NCBI GenBank assembly: GCA_010093705.1
Contig: MU006094.1
Location: 781,550 to 845,549 of the forward strand
DNA length: 64,000 nt
Direction: 5' to 3'
Source of the DNA: Patellaria atrata CBS 101060
Taxonomy: Eukaryota; Ascomycota; Dothideomycetes; Patellariales; Patellariaceae
Shown: positions 11,609 to 24,626 of the stretch, one piece after another
Numbering within the stretch: position 1 is the first letter of the stretch
How the letters are laid out: the number at the start of each line of letters is the position of its first letter
Translations under genes and position numbers: made by a program
Notes under the pieces: model-generated
Seen by the model: only the letters and a program-made list of their open reading frames with translations
Databases searched by the model: none
Told to the model about the DNA's origin: nothing

Positions 11609-11618
11609 CCCCTCCCCT
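11609..11618 (-). promoter_or_regulatory. Two adjacent STRE sites upstream of HSP12
   Basis: CCCCT twice in a row on the plus strand, so AGGGG twice on the gene's strand, about 180-190 bp before the start codon. AGGGG is the Msn2/4-type stress response element. The pair just upstream of the TATA box supports stress induction. Confidence 0.65.
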
Positions 11619-14600
11619 ACCATAGAAGGCAACCCACCTACCTAAGGACTGTATGACAGTTGCGTGACGTAACCAAGCATGAGCCGGACCTGAACTGATG
11701 AGTGACTCTGGTCGTGTGTTGCGTTGCGTCATATTCAATGTACCTCCTAACAAATACAACCAAGAAGCACGCCGTTTACTGGATGAATCTTATGGAGTGC
11801 ACACCTCGGTTGAAGGGAGAGGTAAAAGGGATGCATATTCCAGTGATCACCGACTCCATGCCTTTACAAAGATAAGTTAAGGCACTGTAGAATCACGGAT
11901 TAGGAAGCCTATTTTTCGTTGAGTGACAACGGAGATTGGTACCTTTTGTATGAGGCCGCGGAGGTTTGCACGGGCAATATTACAACTAGACTCGGAAGTA
12001 GCGTCCTCACTCCGTACCTACCTATTAGTCGACAACTTCTTTCCTATCTAAGGGACACAAGCTCAAGTGGAGCAGTCGCTTTGGCGACGGGACGGGAGCA
12101 TCTTATGCAAGCATTCGGTACGATTTCAACTCAGGTACTCAAGTATCATTTTGAGATATAAGTATTGCAAACTCAGTATACAGTACTCAGTTACGAGCCT
12201 ATTGAGCTATTCTATGAGTCCTTGTATTCATGAATTAAAGAAGACTAAGGTGAGGACGTAGAACTTCGAATGGAAAGGGGAGGACCCAAGAGTTCCTCTC
12301 ATAACCCCGTGTGAACGTCACATGTACCCCTAAGGAAGGTGAAATCCATTGAGTTGTGTACAAGCGAAAATGATCTAAGCGAGAAAGAAAAGAAAATAAT
12401 GAAGACCGAAAGAACTCCATTATTCACATGTCTGAGAGGTATGATTTAGGAGAAGCAACGAATCAAATGGACTGGACCGCCGTCCCTGTAGATCCTGACC
12501 GAGTCCAAGATCAGACCTTGACATCCCACCCGATCATACAAGTAAGCCCAGGTAGTTTTCTAGCTAACGCTAATTCATAAAATCGCCGGAAGCACGTCAC
12601 TTTCACAACGGAAGCGGATTTCGACTTTGTGAGACCTTCAACGCGTGGCTCATGTTTTTTAAGGTAGGTTAGCACTAGAAACTACGGTACCCTAGCGTCA
12701 TGTGGCTTGCAGCCCTAAGATCGAAGGTAAACACCTCATCCTTTCGCGTTAAAGGCCAGATCGGAACATAGCCCGCTTAACGTCACACGCTCCAGACAGA
12801 TTCTAAATCTTTGCTTTTGTTCAGATTAAGATGCCTCGGTGGCTCCGTTTGCATGGTTGGCTGGCTTGGGACTACGATTTCGAAAGGATTTCTTTGGGTT
12901 CCCCTTTACGCTCACTCACATATCCCTTAGCGTCCACGGCGTCATAGCGCCTAACCCCTATGTTACTGTATGAACTATGTGACACGGCCATCTGTAGCAT
13001 AAGCTGTAGACCTTACAGTACATCTATAGGTACTTTAGATTTATCAAACTAAGTAGGTGCCTTTTTCGGCAAGTCTGAAATGACCCCACTATGAGAAGCC
13101 TTCTCCTCTTGAGGAATGTGCTCGTGTTTAGGGTTTCGCCTCAAGGCAAAAGGCCGAGCATATAGCCGTTCCTGGTAGACAGGCCGTTATTTAACAGCTT
13201 ATGCTCCGATATCATCGTGTCCGTGTCCTATAAATTGCTCACTCTTTGAGTTGTTATTCGACGAAAGATCAATCTATACGTGTCTTTCCCCAAAGCTATT
13301 CCTCGGACTCCACTAAATAGATAAGTGCATACGGATAGAAAACATACCTTTACACCTGGAAACCCTTGGTAATACATTCATGACGGTCTGCCTATACAAC
13401 GATTGTATGTTTACGTGAGATAGAAGACGGCTAGGGAAAACGATAACGTCCGCCGTATAAATGCTTGGATCAAGGTTCATGTGTTAAATGATCGAAATTA
13501 ATCAATCCTTGGATGTCCAAAGTTCCGCTATCCTGAGGATCCTATTTGTTAGATTGTCAAGAGTAGTCGATAGTGCGGTAAAAAAAAAAATAACGAAGAA
13601 TCTCTCAAACAAAAGTGAAACAAGGTGAAGGTCTTATTAACTATTTCACTCGTAGGATACAAGGTGCCGTAGAGAGTTCCCGCTTTATAGTTCTTAGATG
13701 GGATAAAGGTGTCCAATTTTCCTAAAGACTGATATAACCTAGAGGGACTAGCATCTAGACTGTCTGCATATGAACTGTATGGCTGGTTAAGAATTAGAGT
13801 TGAACGAAGGTGGGGGATAGAGAAGGATGGGGTGGTGCTCTCGTGGGTTTTGTAAAAAGCTAGAAAGGGGTTCACCTGAATGTTAGCAGGAATATACTTC
13901 CTTCCTAATGTAGTAGTGTTGTGAAGAGAACTAACAGACAGCTGTGAACTACTTCCCCAGACAATTTCTTCAAGAAGGAGAATGCTCTTCTGCTGTACTG
14001 TAAGTGGATCGAAGAGAAATCCGTGATTCTGCAGGCCCAGAGGACACGCGTGGTCAGGACCGACCTCTCAGGTTCCAAAACAGCATTGCTTTTCCTCGAT
14101 CCTTTTGAAAGAAGATAGAAACGAGTACGTCTCACAAAAAGAAAATACGTGCTCGAAACTCTAGACAGAGAATACGGAAAACAAACTTTCACAAGGCGCA
14201 CAGAGCGAGGTTAGTACTGGTTACTACCGTATTTTTTTTAAGAGACGTTTCATCTGCTAAGATCGCTTTATCAAATTTTTTGTTGGGTGCATAAACGTGA
14301 AAGACTATACCACGGAGGAAAAACTTTGCTTGAGATATTAAACAAGGATGATAAGTGGTACGAGACAGTGGTACAAACTCAATAAAATAGGCTATGATAG
14401 GTGCCCTTGCCGAAAGTCGAAAAGGTGAGCACTCCAGGATCTCTTTTCCAAAAGGGTAAACCTTACAGGTTGGTGATAGAATAAACCAAACGTTAAACAT
14501 GCCAGCACCCAGAATGAAGTGATAAAAATAACGAGGGTTGCCTCCTGTCAGTATTACAGTCGGTGTCACCACCATGTCCCAGTATCTTATTAGTTATCGA

Positions 14601-17600
14601 AGCGTGGTATTATTTGACTCTGAGAATGATCTTAACGGCCTTATGCAGTGTGCTTGCAACCTTTCTGGGTTTCCTTGTGCCGGGAGCATCCTCAATGTCA
14701 TGGTCTAGGCTCATTTACAGGATGTAACCCCATTTCCTAAGTAGTTCGGAACAGCTCTGCTCGAAGTCCAATACAGACTAGGTTCAACGGGATCAAGTAT
14801 ATCTTGGAGTCTTTGATGGTCAATAGGTCGATGGAGTTGGCACTGGAGCTGGACCGCGCCTCACTTATGTAAGGCTCAGGAGGAAAAGAAGAACTTTACA
14901 AACGCCTTCGGGTTTCGGAGCGACGATGGCGTTCATCCATTGCAGTATGCGAAAGAGATATCCTTGAGGTGTAGCCTATCTGCAATAATAGAAACCCGTG
15001 GATTGCTTTTCATGTGGACTCAAGACAGTGGCAAGGAAAGGGAAAAGTTGTTCACAAGAGAGACTCAATATGCAAAACCGCTAAAGAAAACAATCTGTAA
15101 GGTAGCCTTGCTTGTCGAACGCCGTTCTAGGATTAACTTGACGATGCATTGTTTGAGATAAACAACAGCTGAAGAGTGATGACAATCATTTCCAGTTGGT
15201 GATGTTCCCCCGCTGGGTGTTTCAAGTTTGAGAGTGGCAAGGCAACGTGGATTTCATGAACACATGGCGATGGCAAAAAGCACGGGATAAAAGCAAAGTG
15301 GGTAACGAATCCTTTCAAAGCTTTCAATCTCCTCCAGCGCGCAACTCCAGTAATCTGGTACTGGTAACAACCGGGAAGAAAAAGCAGATGGCGATTTGTA
15401 GTAAATCTAATATGCTGATCACTTCCCCGTCCCGACCCTCGGGAAAAATTCCAGAGAAGATCGGAGACAGCGAAGCAACACAGCGTCACGCCTTGCATAT
15501 CTCAGCTGTCATTTGGCCACTGATTAAATGATACGCTGGCACGAGTTCACAGGGAAAAGGATAATGGAGAGATACTAGATAATACGGAGTAAAAGTAAAA
15601 CTAGGTAGGTAAGTAGCGATACAAGGAGGGTACGCCTAGTATCACAGATGCTGTAACCCGTATAAAGTAACTTTAAGTTCCCCCGTATGCAACATAAGTA
15701 CCTCAGAATGCAACCAAGGATGCAGGAACGGGGGGCTTGTTCTAGCACCCTGTACTGCTAGACTCGGAGGTGTTTGACTTGCTGCATGAAACAGAAAAGA
15801 AAACAACATGACTATACAGTAGTACAGTAGCAAGAAAGGTTCGGTGAATTAATAAATGATTTTGTTACAGTATGGGTTCAGGCTACCTAGTACTCCAGTC
15901 AACTTACAAACAGGAATTAAGGAGAGGGTTGCTGACCTTCCCTTGCCGGATCCGAGGTCGCGCATATTCCCTTGCTATCTTGTATATTCTTGTTAATATG
16001 CATCTAGTCGTTCCAGCATTCTAACAACCTTTAAGGCATCCCTCGGATGCGGTCATTCTACCCGCGTAATTCAGGCTATCTAAAGGTAAAGAGACGAATG
16101 TGAATCCCTCATAGACTTAACACCCCTTTTACCCCAGAAGACCCAAACCTTTCAAATAATCAGACACCCGGCTGTTGGCGGCGGAGAACTATCCCGCTAC
16201 AATGGGCACCAATTACATCTTATCCTACAGGGGGACTTTATATTTGGTCAAGCTTTTCGTCATCCGAAGACCAGTTTGGGGTCTAATTGTGTGGAGAGGA
16301 GAGACACCATGCACGTCGACACTCGACTGTCAACTGTTCTCTCGGAATAACTCACAACACACCCCTAACCTTCGAAGGGGCTCTGGAATCCAAATACGAT
16401 CGCTGTATAGTCGGACTAGTCGCTTAATCCAGCACTCTGGCTACGTCTACAGCAAGACCCTAGGACCTGACCTGCTGATAACCTTCCAGAGGAGACTAGA
16501 GCGAGGAATGATGATTCGTTTTTACAAATTCTGATAGCAAGCTAACAGTTTAGTTCAAGAGTGATAATCCATACCGATAGAGGGCAAGAAGACCAAGAGC
16601 GATTGATCGTCCAGTGTGAGATTATCATTACGAGGGAAAAGAACTGGGAGTTATTATTATCACTCCTACCTTACCTTAAGGTAGAACTACGGAAGTGTGG
16701 AGTATGTTCTTCCGTACAGGCTGGCAAAAGCTCGCACCTCAGCGCCATCCGCGCAAGGCGAAGACCACGTTGATGTCGCAGGATTATTCCCATCACTGTG
16801 TATGCCATGTGACGATCTCACAATCCTGCATATGTGCCCTTATTATTTCCCATTTCCCCTGCAAGTACGGCCAATTATCTTGCGAGGATCGGATTACCTC
16901 TGGCCTATCAGGCTATCATCAGGGAAACAAGAGCCTGCGTGCTGGGTGTCAGAAAAAGCAATCGTCTCAAACGCTGCGTACAGAAAAGCAGCGCCAGGAG
17001 CTATTTCTGGAGCGGTTAACCTAACGGACGCCCACGATTTGCTTTGATGGCGCTGATGGCGTACCGGTCGACTTATTACCTCTATGGGCCATGACGCTAC
17101 CGGACCGAAGTGCAAAAGAAAGGAGCTCGTTTGTTCGATATTATTGACAACCTGTAAACGTTTAAGGGAATGATCTGTACAGTACACTACATGGTAATTT
17201 GCGTGTACAACACGGCTAATCGTCCTTTAGATTACTCCATACACTCGCCTCGTAACTCCTGATTATGAGTAGTTCCAGTTGCTTCCGCTGGCGGGTTCAG
17301 GGCATAAGGCTGGGAAAAGGTCTACCTCCATACCTCGCTGTTCCACTCCTCTTTCAGCACCATACGGAATTTTGGAAACCTCCGATATGACACCGACAGG
17401 CGTTGACATAGGTTACGGTGAAATGGACGCTAGTTTACCAGAAATTCTCGCATTAAATGGTAGTGACCGAGCTCCGTTCACGAAGCTGGTTAAGGTAGGT
17501 TATTCCTTGCAAGTTTCAACCCCTATGCTCCTCCACAGTACTGGTAGACTGAGAATCCAACCCTCATTCCAACCCTTAATCCCTTATCCTAAGCCTCGTG

Positions 17601-18573
17601 GCATGGCCTCATCATGGCATCGTTTTGGGCTTGCTTGCATGCATGGGTGTAATTTTGGTGGGGATAGTGCTTCGGCCCATAGCGACATCCCGCACACCAA
17701 GGTCACCAACGAGATACTAGCGCATCCAGGAGTTTGAAAAGTTGACCTTCCCATATGGTAAAAGATCGGCTCTGATGAAGCCAAGTGAACCAGGGCCTTG
17801 GGCCAATCTGACGCCGCTCTTTGTTGTTCTCTCACGGGGCATGGCCTTGGTGTATCGAATGTTATTAAGGAAATTTAGGAGTCCCTTCTTTGCATTCGCC
17901 ACAATGATAAATCGTCGTCAATAATGAGCAAAACAAGGCAAGATACGTAAGAATTTCAAGCCTGCACTTGTTTTCCTTTCTTTTTCGCTCTAATCCCAAT
18001 CTTACAACTCGACCCTGAGCACCGGTTCATGTACGTTACTGTACGTCTTTAACAACTTACTCGGAAATTCCGAGGCTTCCCACGGCTCCCTAGTTCTAAG
18101 GTACTCCTGTACTCATCACTCGCATGGTCCCCTTCCATCATACTTCTCCCGCCTTCTGATCCTCACTCTAGTAGATCTTAACACTACAATAGACCTTTCC
18201 TCCACTCTCTCTGTGTTACCATTGCCGTTTCTTTCACACTAACTCTAAACCCTCCTATCAGTCTGGTCTGACTCGTTACACCTAAAACCCCTACCTTTCA
18301 CTGATCTCTCAACGGCCCCCGCTTGCAATCTTCCTATGTGAAGGGCGGATCCAAGTTCAACTTCATCTTGATCATCGTTAGGGAAGAACTGTCCGTGTAA
18401 ATAGTACCCTTTCCCTTCACACCAATCCAGATTTCTGGATCAAATCGTATGCGGCTATTTGACGGGACTTCGCAAGCCACGTTGTGTTGATGCGGGACGG
18501 CCCATCGGCTCCTAGATTTGCGTGTGTATCTGTTTTCTCGACAGATGGGACTGGCTTTTGAATCATCATTTCT

Positions 18574-20083
18574 ATGGCAGTTGGACCACATCGAAGATCT
18601 AAACCGAAGCGAACGGAGGAGAGTCCAGTATCTAGACGTAAAGGGACTAAAAGAACCGATATCATCAGCGGCATGACCTTGGATCGCGCTTCGCAAAGTA
18701 CTGTAATGAAAGATCTCGAAGTTGATTCTCCACCTCTTGAAAATGAGGCCTCAGAGCAGCATCACAGAAATCCACTGGATCAGGCAACTACCAATGCATC
18801 ATCTACTAAAAAGCAAAAGTCAAATAAAGGAAAGGCACCGGCAGACTTACGGCGTTCACTTTCAACACCGCACATGCGTGGATTCCCAGCATCGGAGACG
18901 GATTTATCTTCACCCACGACGGAAAAGAGGAGAAACAAGCTTGGCTATCACAGGACATCTGTCGCATGTGGTAAGTTGATAAATACCTGGGACTTTTTTC
19001 TACTTCAAGTACAGTTTGTTTGACGAACCTAGGACATTGTCGAAGAAGAAAGATAAGGTGTTTACTTGCACCGAACGATCCTCAAGGGCGCTGCTCAAAT
19101 TGCATTCGCCTCAAAAAAGAATGTAATTTTTATCCCGTGGAGCAGCAACACCCAAGTGTTCTTCGACCACAGGTCACGCCAAAACGTGAAGTGCTTTCAT
19201 CTGCTCAGCCCAATTCAACTCCGACATCCCCTCGTCCTTCATCTACCATAGGATATGATCGCATTGATGATTTCAGTTCGTACTCACAGCTCAAGGAAGT
19301 GGACAGCCACGGCCTGTCACTCCCATCATCTGAAGAAAGTCCGAGCCCCGCATTACAAGGGAACACTGGTAGGTTATATTCATTTCGCAGAAGTCAGGGG
19401 TTAACGTGACAATAGCATCTTTGCACCATTCGATATATCCCTTTCCGGCGCCACTGGACCATCAAAGTTGGGCGCAGGCACAGCTGAACCATCCTACCTC
19501 GGCGCCCCGAGAAAGTCCGGAGAATATGTCACCTACCGGATACTGGAGTCCGAATCAGCCTGTCACTTCACATTCTTTTTCTAATATGTCCAAACAAGCA
19601 GTGATTCAACCTGCTTCCGCATTGAATGCAAACCAAATATTTTCATTCGCTCATCCAGGAGAGGCACATGGTTGGATGCCACCAACGCGTTCGATGTCAT
19701 ATGGCCAGGTAGAAGGCCTATCCCATAGCTACCCCATGCATCATCCGAATCCGGAACTTGTAAGATCTAGGCCATCCCCATTCCCTCACACTCCTGCCCT
19801 AGATACGAGTAGTAGTTCTGTAACTACTCTAGCATCTCTCGGACAACCTTCTGGAGCATTATCTGCGCCTGCGGGCGCTTCTGTCATCTCACCTTATGAT
19901 TATCAATCAGGTTGGGTTCCATATGGCGGACAAAGCCAATCTAGCCATATTCCTACACAAAGCCCTATGTCCTTCGGATCCCAGTGGTATCCGGATCCAT
20001 CACAACAGCTCGAAAAGGTAGATGAGGAACAACTATCATCCGTTCCGTACCACTACTATCAGGATCCTCATCCTCACGGTTGA
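18574..20083 (+). CDS. Zn2Cys6 transcription factor
   Basis: Nuclear DNA-binding regulator of the fungal zinc binuclear cluster class. Three exons: 18574-18970, 19033-19368 and 19416-20083, with introns of 62 and 47 bp. The product is 466 aa. The cluster is split by intron 1 and reads Cys132-x2-Cys135-x6-Cys142-x10-Cys153-x2-Cys156-x6-Cys163, with the basic run RRRKIRC and the family ending CIRLKKECNFYP. A basic N terminus carries possible localisation signals (RRSKPKRTEE, KKQKSNKGK). The C-terminal 300 residues are Pro/Ser/Gln/Tyr-rich and likely disordered or activating. I see no sign of the middle homology region of larger Gal4-type factors, and the cluster is not at the N terminus, which is less usual. 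Target genes are unknown. Confidence 0.9.
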
Positions 20084-23000
20084 GGGGACTTTCTCTATCT
20101 GTTATCGTTTACTATTGACTCCATTCACTCTATTTGCCGTATAATGAGCAGGGCCACCATTCGTTTCTCTTCCTGACGAAAGTCAAAATCAAGGGGCAAC
20201 AGCGACCAGTCTGAGGCCACCGAGTTCCAAATCCTGCATACCCCAGGATCTATCGTTTGTGGAGATGTCGAAGATCGACTCGAACTTGGCGCTTTAAGAC
20301 CGTCAAATAAACAGGAAGAATGCAGAAATTTCTGCAAGCGACATCAAATTAGCCCTAGTTCAGAAGGCAGCGAGAGAGGTTGTAGCGGTCACCGGTATGT
20401 GACCTTGTAGATGTAAAAGTAATGATTGATTCCAGCATGATAGACATGTTTATGGAGCGTTGTTTCCCCAGGAGGCATATAAGATCAGAAGTTTTGAGCC
20501 TCGCCTTATAGAGATTGGTCATTTTTCAATGAGCAATAGAGTGGGGCCATGAGGAACATAAATTTTTATTTTCACCTAGCAGAACTTTCCTCACCAAGCT
20601 TATATTTGACATGGTTGTAACCAGCTACACACTTCCTCTGGTCTTATTTTTGACACTTACTGTAATGATCGTTCATTGTTATCTAACCCCTATTAAGTCA
20701 GACGTTATCATCCCTAGTCGTAGAGGAACAGATATCTGGACATCATAGCATTTCACAAGGGCAGTTTAGTCAAAAAATAAACGATCTAGAGACCTATATC
20801 TTTAATCGGTGTCTCTGGAGTATGATATGGGAGTACGTAATAAACCAGACCAAAACTCCCTAACAGACGAGACTTCCATGAAGCACTTCGCCGGCGGCTT
20901 TAAGCCCACTCCCAAGGTACATACCCCGACCTCAGTCATGTACGGTAATATAATTTAACAACTGCCACACTACTGGGAAATGCTAGGTTGCATGAAGATG
21001 TAAAGCATCCAGCTGCAGACCCTAGCAACAACAGGCAATCTACTCTGTATCTAAGGACTATGGAACTGTCAGTTGCCATATTCATGATATGATACAGATA
21101 TCTCTCACTGTCGGTCTATTTTGGCCCCAAGCTCCGTAAGTTGTCGACCAATCCCACATAAAGATCAACATGTAGGCAGGTCAACAACTTAGCTGAAACA
21201 CCACCACACTCTCCCAGACGTGCCGTTCCGACAACGGCTGCGGACCACCCTAGTCAGGGTAGCTTACTATAACAATTGCCGTTTATAGATATTTCTTTGT
21301 AGTTTGTCATCCCACGATCTTAATCCCTCAACGCATACCCGGCACCAGTTACACGATCTATTTCGGTCATGCCGTAAGATATAGTTTTTGTACTACTCTA
21401 TCTGGTTGCGACTATCCTCTCTTTTAAATCACTGTGGGGTCTTTTATCATTGGTTCTATCTGAAGCAGCTTGCTACTGTCAGTCTATAAACACTAAACCT
21501 AGCATCATCACCGAGGTTCTACTACGATATGCGTTGCAACCAGTCCCACAAGTTCCGATGCAGAGTGATGGGCGGGGACAATGATATGCCGTATTATGGA
21601 TTCACTGGTCGTTGCTGTCTCGGTCCCATTATGCCCATGTCTTCCCTTCGCTCCTGCCGTTGAGCCGTTCCACGCTCTATACCTTCACCCGCCTATCTCC
21701 GTGAATTTCTTATTGCTCTTATCATGCCTAAGGTACCTTAAGGTAGGTTGTCGACAGAGAGAGTATCGAAGCCAGCAACTTATGGATCACTCCTTTTCTT
21801 GATGTCTACTTGCTCCCTCTCTCCCGACCTCCCGTCATAGGGAAGACCTATAACTTTTCTTCATCATCAAACAATCTATCCCTTTCCCTCCGTTATGAGT
21901 TTCGGAACGATATCGTCTCTTGTCAGGGCTAGCCCGTCTTACCATGCATCAGATACTCAAATATCTGACTTTCCGACCCATTCAGAGGTCTCTTTATTCA
22001 CGTTCGGTTCGCAACTTCCCAGTCTTCTCCGTAGTCACTAAAAATAAAGAATGAGCGTGAAACTCTACGGCTTTGCTCTGATGCTTGGATCGAGGTAGCC
22101 AGCTACTTCTCCACTCAGCTCACTTCTTGACGTGCTCCAGTGGAGGTATGTCTAGTCATACAGAAGTCCACAACCTAGCACCTACGTGTCATAACTCTCC
22201 GACTTAACTGAAAGTCAATCCACCATTTATGTCATATTGGGGTCTTTTCTTCTTCCTGATCTCCATTACCTTACCGTCCTCCCAACCTTTCACCAGTGAA
22301 CTATCCGTTACTGGTGTCTCAGGGGTACCATCGAGGACTAGCAAATTTGACATTGAGTAAAAAGCTATTGACTACAGAGACTTGTGTGATCTCATCGGCG
22401 GATTTGACAACACACAGCGCGAATCCAATACCCCTATATTTCCATCAGTGAAGTTGAGTACGCCTATTACTTGCGCCTTCTTTGGTTAAATGGACAGGCT
22501 ACAATGAATCTTCGTTTAACCCGATAGATTCAGCGCCTAATCCAAACAGAATTGGAGAAGTGGAGGCGACAATTGTCAAGTTTCACGTAAGAATAGTGCC
22601 TAGTGGGAGCAGAGTATTGCCCAAGGTGGGAAGGACATTCCAAACTCACTTGGACGCTCTTCAGGTTCGAAAAGGAACCACTTGGTTCAAGGTCATATTT
22701 GTCAGTAATCATGTTATCCCCAGTCGTAGAAGCAAGGACAAAGAATAAGTTGACTCATTAATACATGAAGACATTAAACATCTTTCCCTTTCGATCCACT
22801 GAGTCCACTCCCTCCATCATTCGTATTTCGACGACATAAACGCAGTATGACAGCGTCTAGTCCCCATCTCCAGTTTCTCACTACCTTAGAGACTTGAAAC
22901 CGAGCTTTGGTTTCTCTTAATCCCCTCACAGTATCCCACATCCTGTCAGCTTTGTTGAACTTCCCATTGCTACTTAACCCGCAGTCGGCGAGATGTTTGC

Positions 23001-23313
23001 TGTGAAACTATGGCACATTAAGAAAAAGGTCAAGGATAATAGATCAAAGTTATGGAATCAAGTGTATATTTGCTCCCATAGGGACGTAGAGCATTATGGA
23101 AGCAAAAGTAATCCGAAAATAGCGGGAACGGTTCTACCTAAAGGATCTTATACCTCCGTACACGTCTGATTTTCCTGGGTGAGGGCGTACCTTCTCCATC
23201 CTCGAGCGTTTCTTCCCTTTGCGGAAAGAACCCCCCTAACCGCACTTTCCCAAACCGATCTCCCACCTGCACTTTATGATTTCCGAATCTCGCTTGGCAC
23301 TTCGAATTCTCAC

Positions 23314-23545
23314 GGGCGAATAGCCTAATGGTAAAACGCGGTACTTGTATCAAGTCAACTTCCTGCGTTGCAACTGGTATGTGGGTGTTTCCCCCGGTTG
23401 TGGCTGCCTAAGGACACTCACTTGAGATTTCAGAAGGAAACGAACACCATGCATTCTACGTTGAGTTAATTCGCCACAGAAAAATCAGTTCACCTGGTAT
23501 TCTGGGACCCTTCGGGGTCTTCTTTTTGTGTTTTTTTTTTTTTTG
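23314..23545 (+). ncRNA. Candidate structured RNA, possibly Pol III
   Basis: Not a recognised RNA. GGCGAA (23315-23320) can pair with TTCGCC (23470-23475). Between them are two hairpins. The first is AACGCGG (23335-23341) with CCTGCGTT (23362-23369, one bulge), enclosing ACTTG-TAT-CAAGT. The second is CAACTGG (23371-23377) with CCGGTTG (23394-23400), enclosing GGG/CCC. TAGCCTAATGG (23321-23331) fits the A box of Pol III genes and follows a 7-base arm as in a tRNA. A B box is not convincing. Downstream, GACCC-TTCG-GGGTC (23506-23519) is followed by T runs, as at a Pol III terminator. A decayed tRNA is the main alternative. Confidence 0.35.
23506..23544 (+). terminator. TTCG-capped hairpin followed by T runs
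   Basis: A perfect 5-bp GC-rich stem, extendable by two G-T pairs, with the very stable TTCG loop. T5 and then a run of fourteen or so T follow. The T run alone would stop RNA polymerase III reading rightward. Confidence 0.45.
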
Positions 23546-24626
23546 CTCCATGGGTCACCCACCCTTCTTTTATCTGGATACACGTGCGATTATCTAAAAC
23601 TACTTTACAATAATAAGTTTCTTTTTACTCTCTTTTACTACTCGTAGCTTTTCCTTTCTTCTCTTTGAGTCGTTCTTTTTGTAGATGGGGGTAGATGAGG
23701 TAGGATGACTTCGCTGTAATTACGAGGGCGCGTCCTTAACTCTGTAAAAGCCCTATATGAAAAAAACAAATCAAGACGAAGCTCACAAATAATCTATCTT
23801 TTATTTCATTGATGATCACTGGACGAAGAATAAGAGAAACTAAATGCGAAAGCGACGCCTTCTGTTCCGCTGGACATGATGGCCAGATTAACCCAGAGAA
23901 GCAGTTCGAAGCAAACCTTTCATGATTGAGACATAACGATAGTACGTCATGTACCTAACACTATATAGATAAAACTAGACGTCTAAATAAACCGACGCAC
24001 TCAAGGCATTGCGACTGTGAAACACGAAGTTCAACGCCGACTTCCTCGTTCCGCATACCCCTTCGAGTGACCAAAGAACAGAGCAGCTGGTGTCCGAATC
24101 CTTCGAATTGTTTGCTGACCTCGAAGTGTGGATGTGCGTACAGAGTTATGAAGAGATACGTTATGAGAAGAGGTTCCACCATTGCGGAAAAGGAGATCTT
24201 GGTTCTTGGGATCGATGCATCTCAACTCTATCTCGCTCGGATCTACGGCTAACCGGTTGCGGGATAGGCAAAACGCACGGCGCCACCGCTGGGTCGGTTC
24301 GCACTATGATGGCGTACCTAGACCACGAGGATGCTTTTTGTGCTTTGCTGGCGCAGTGTCCAGAGGAGAATGGTCGCTGTTCGAAAAATCCTGCTTTGAA
24401 AGGGGTGGATGCGCATTCTGGGAAGCGTGCACAATCATCACGGCATCAGGAACGGTGTTTGAGCTAAAGTGAATCTCACATTAGCTTACCCACATACTTT
24501 TTGATCGACTTAACAAGTCGGCACGTAGTTTAACTGTACCAAATTATAAGTTTTTTGTCGTTCAATCATGAGAAATCAGAATAACTAATCCACGTCGATT
24601 CGGTCTCGAGCCAGCTGAACAGACAT

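Larger units (their letters stand above)
11428..18573. other. 7.1-kb gene-free region
   Basis: Apart from the HSP12 promoter at its left end and a C/T-rich leader/promoter from about 18080 at its right end, I see no gene. Open frames are short, lie on both strands and show no family motifs. The exact 10-mer AAGGTAGGTT occurs at 12661 and 17492, and GTACAGTA/TACTGTAC at 15822, 17177 and 18037. No long repeat or transposon is recognisable by eye. Confidence 0.55.
20084..24626. other. 4.5-kb region without protein genes
   Basis: Starts with the 3' flank of the Zn2Cys6 gene. Open frames are short and unconvincing. AAGGTAGGTT recurs at 21740 next to the palindrome AAGGTACCTT. The candidate structured RNA lies at about 23314-23545. 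Confidence 0.55.

Noticed and set aside
13549-14575. Three consecutive minus-strand frames of 98-128 codons in the gene-free zone
   Set aside because: They are in line but share no family features, no convincing introns join them and the residues look random.
22482-22748. LVKWTGYNE, reminiscent of a retroelement chromodomain
   Set aside because: Only about nine residues match, no neighbouring parts of such an element are seen, so this is too little to call even a fossil.
23314-23476. Call as an intron-containing tRNA-Thr
   Set aside because: The acceptor arms and U8, A14, G18-G19 positions fit, but D, anticodon and T stems do not pair and no B box is present.
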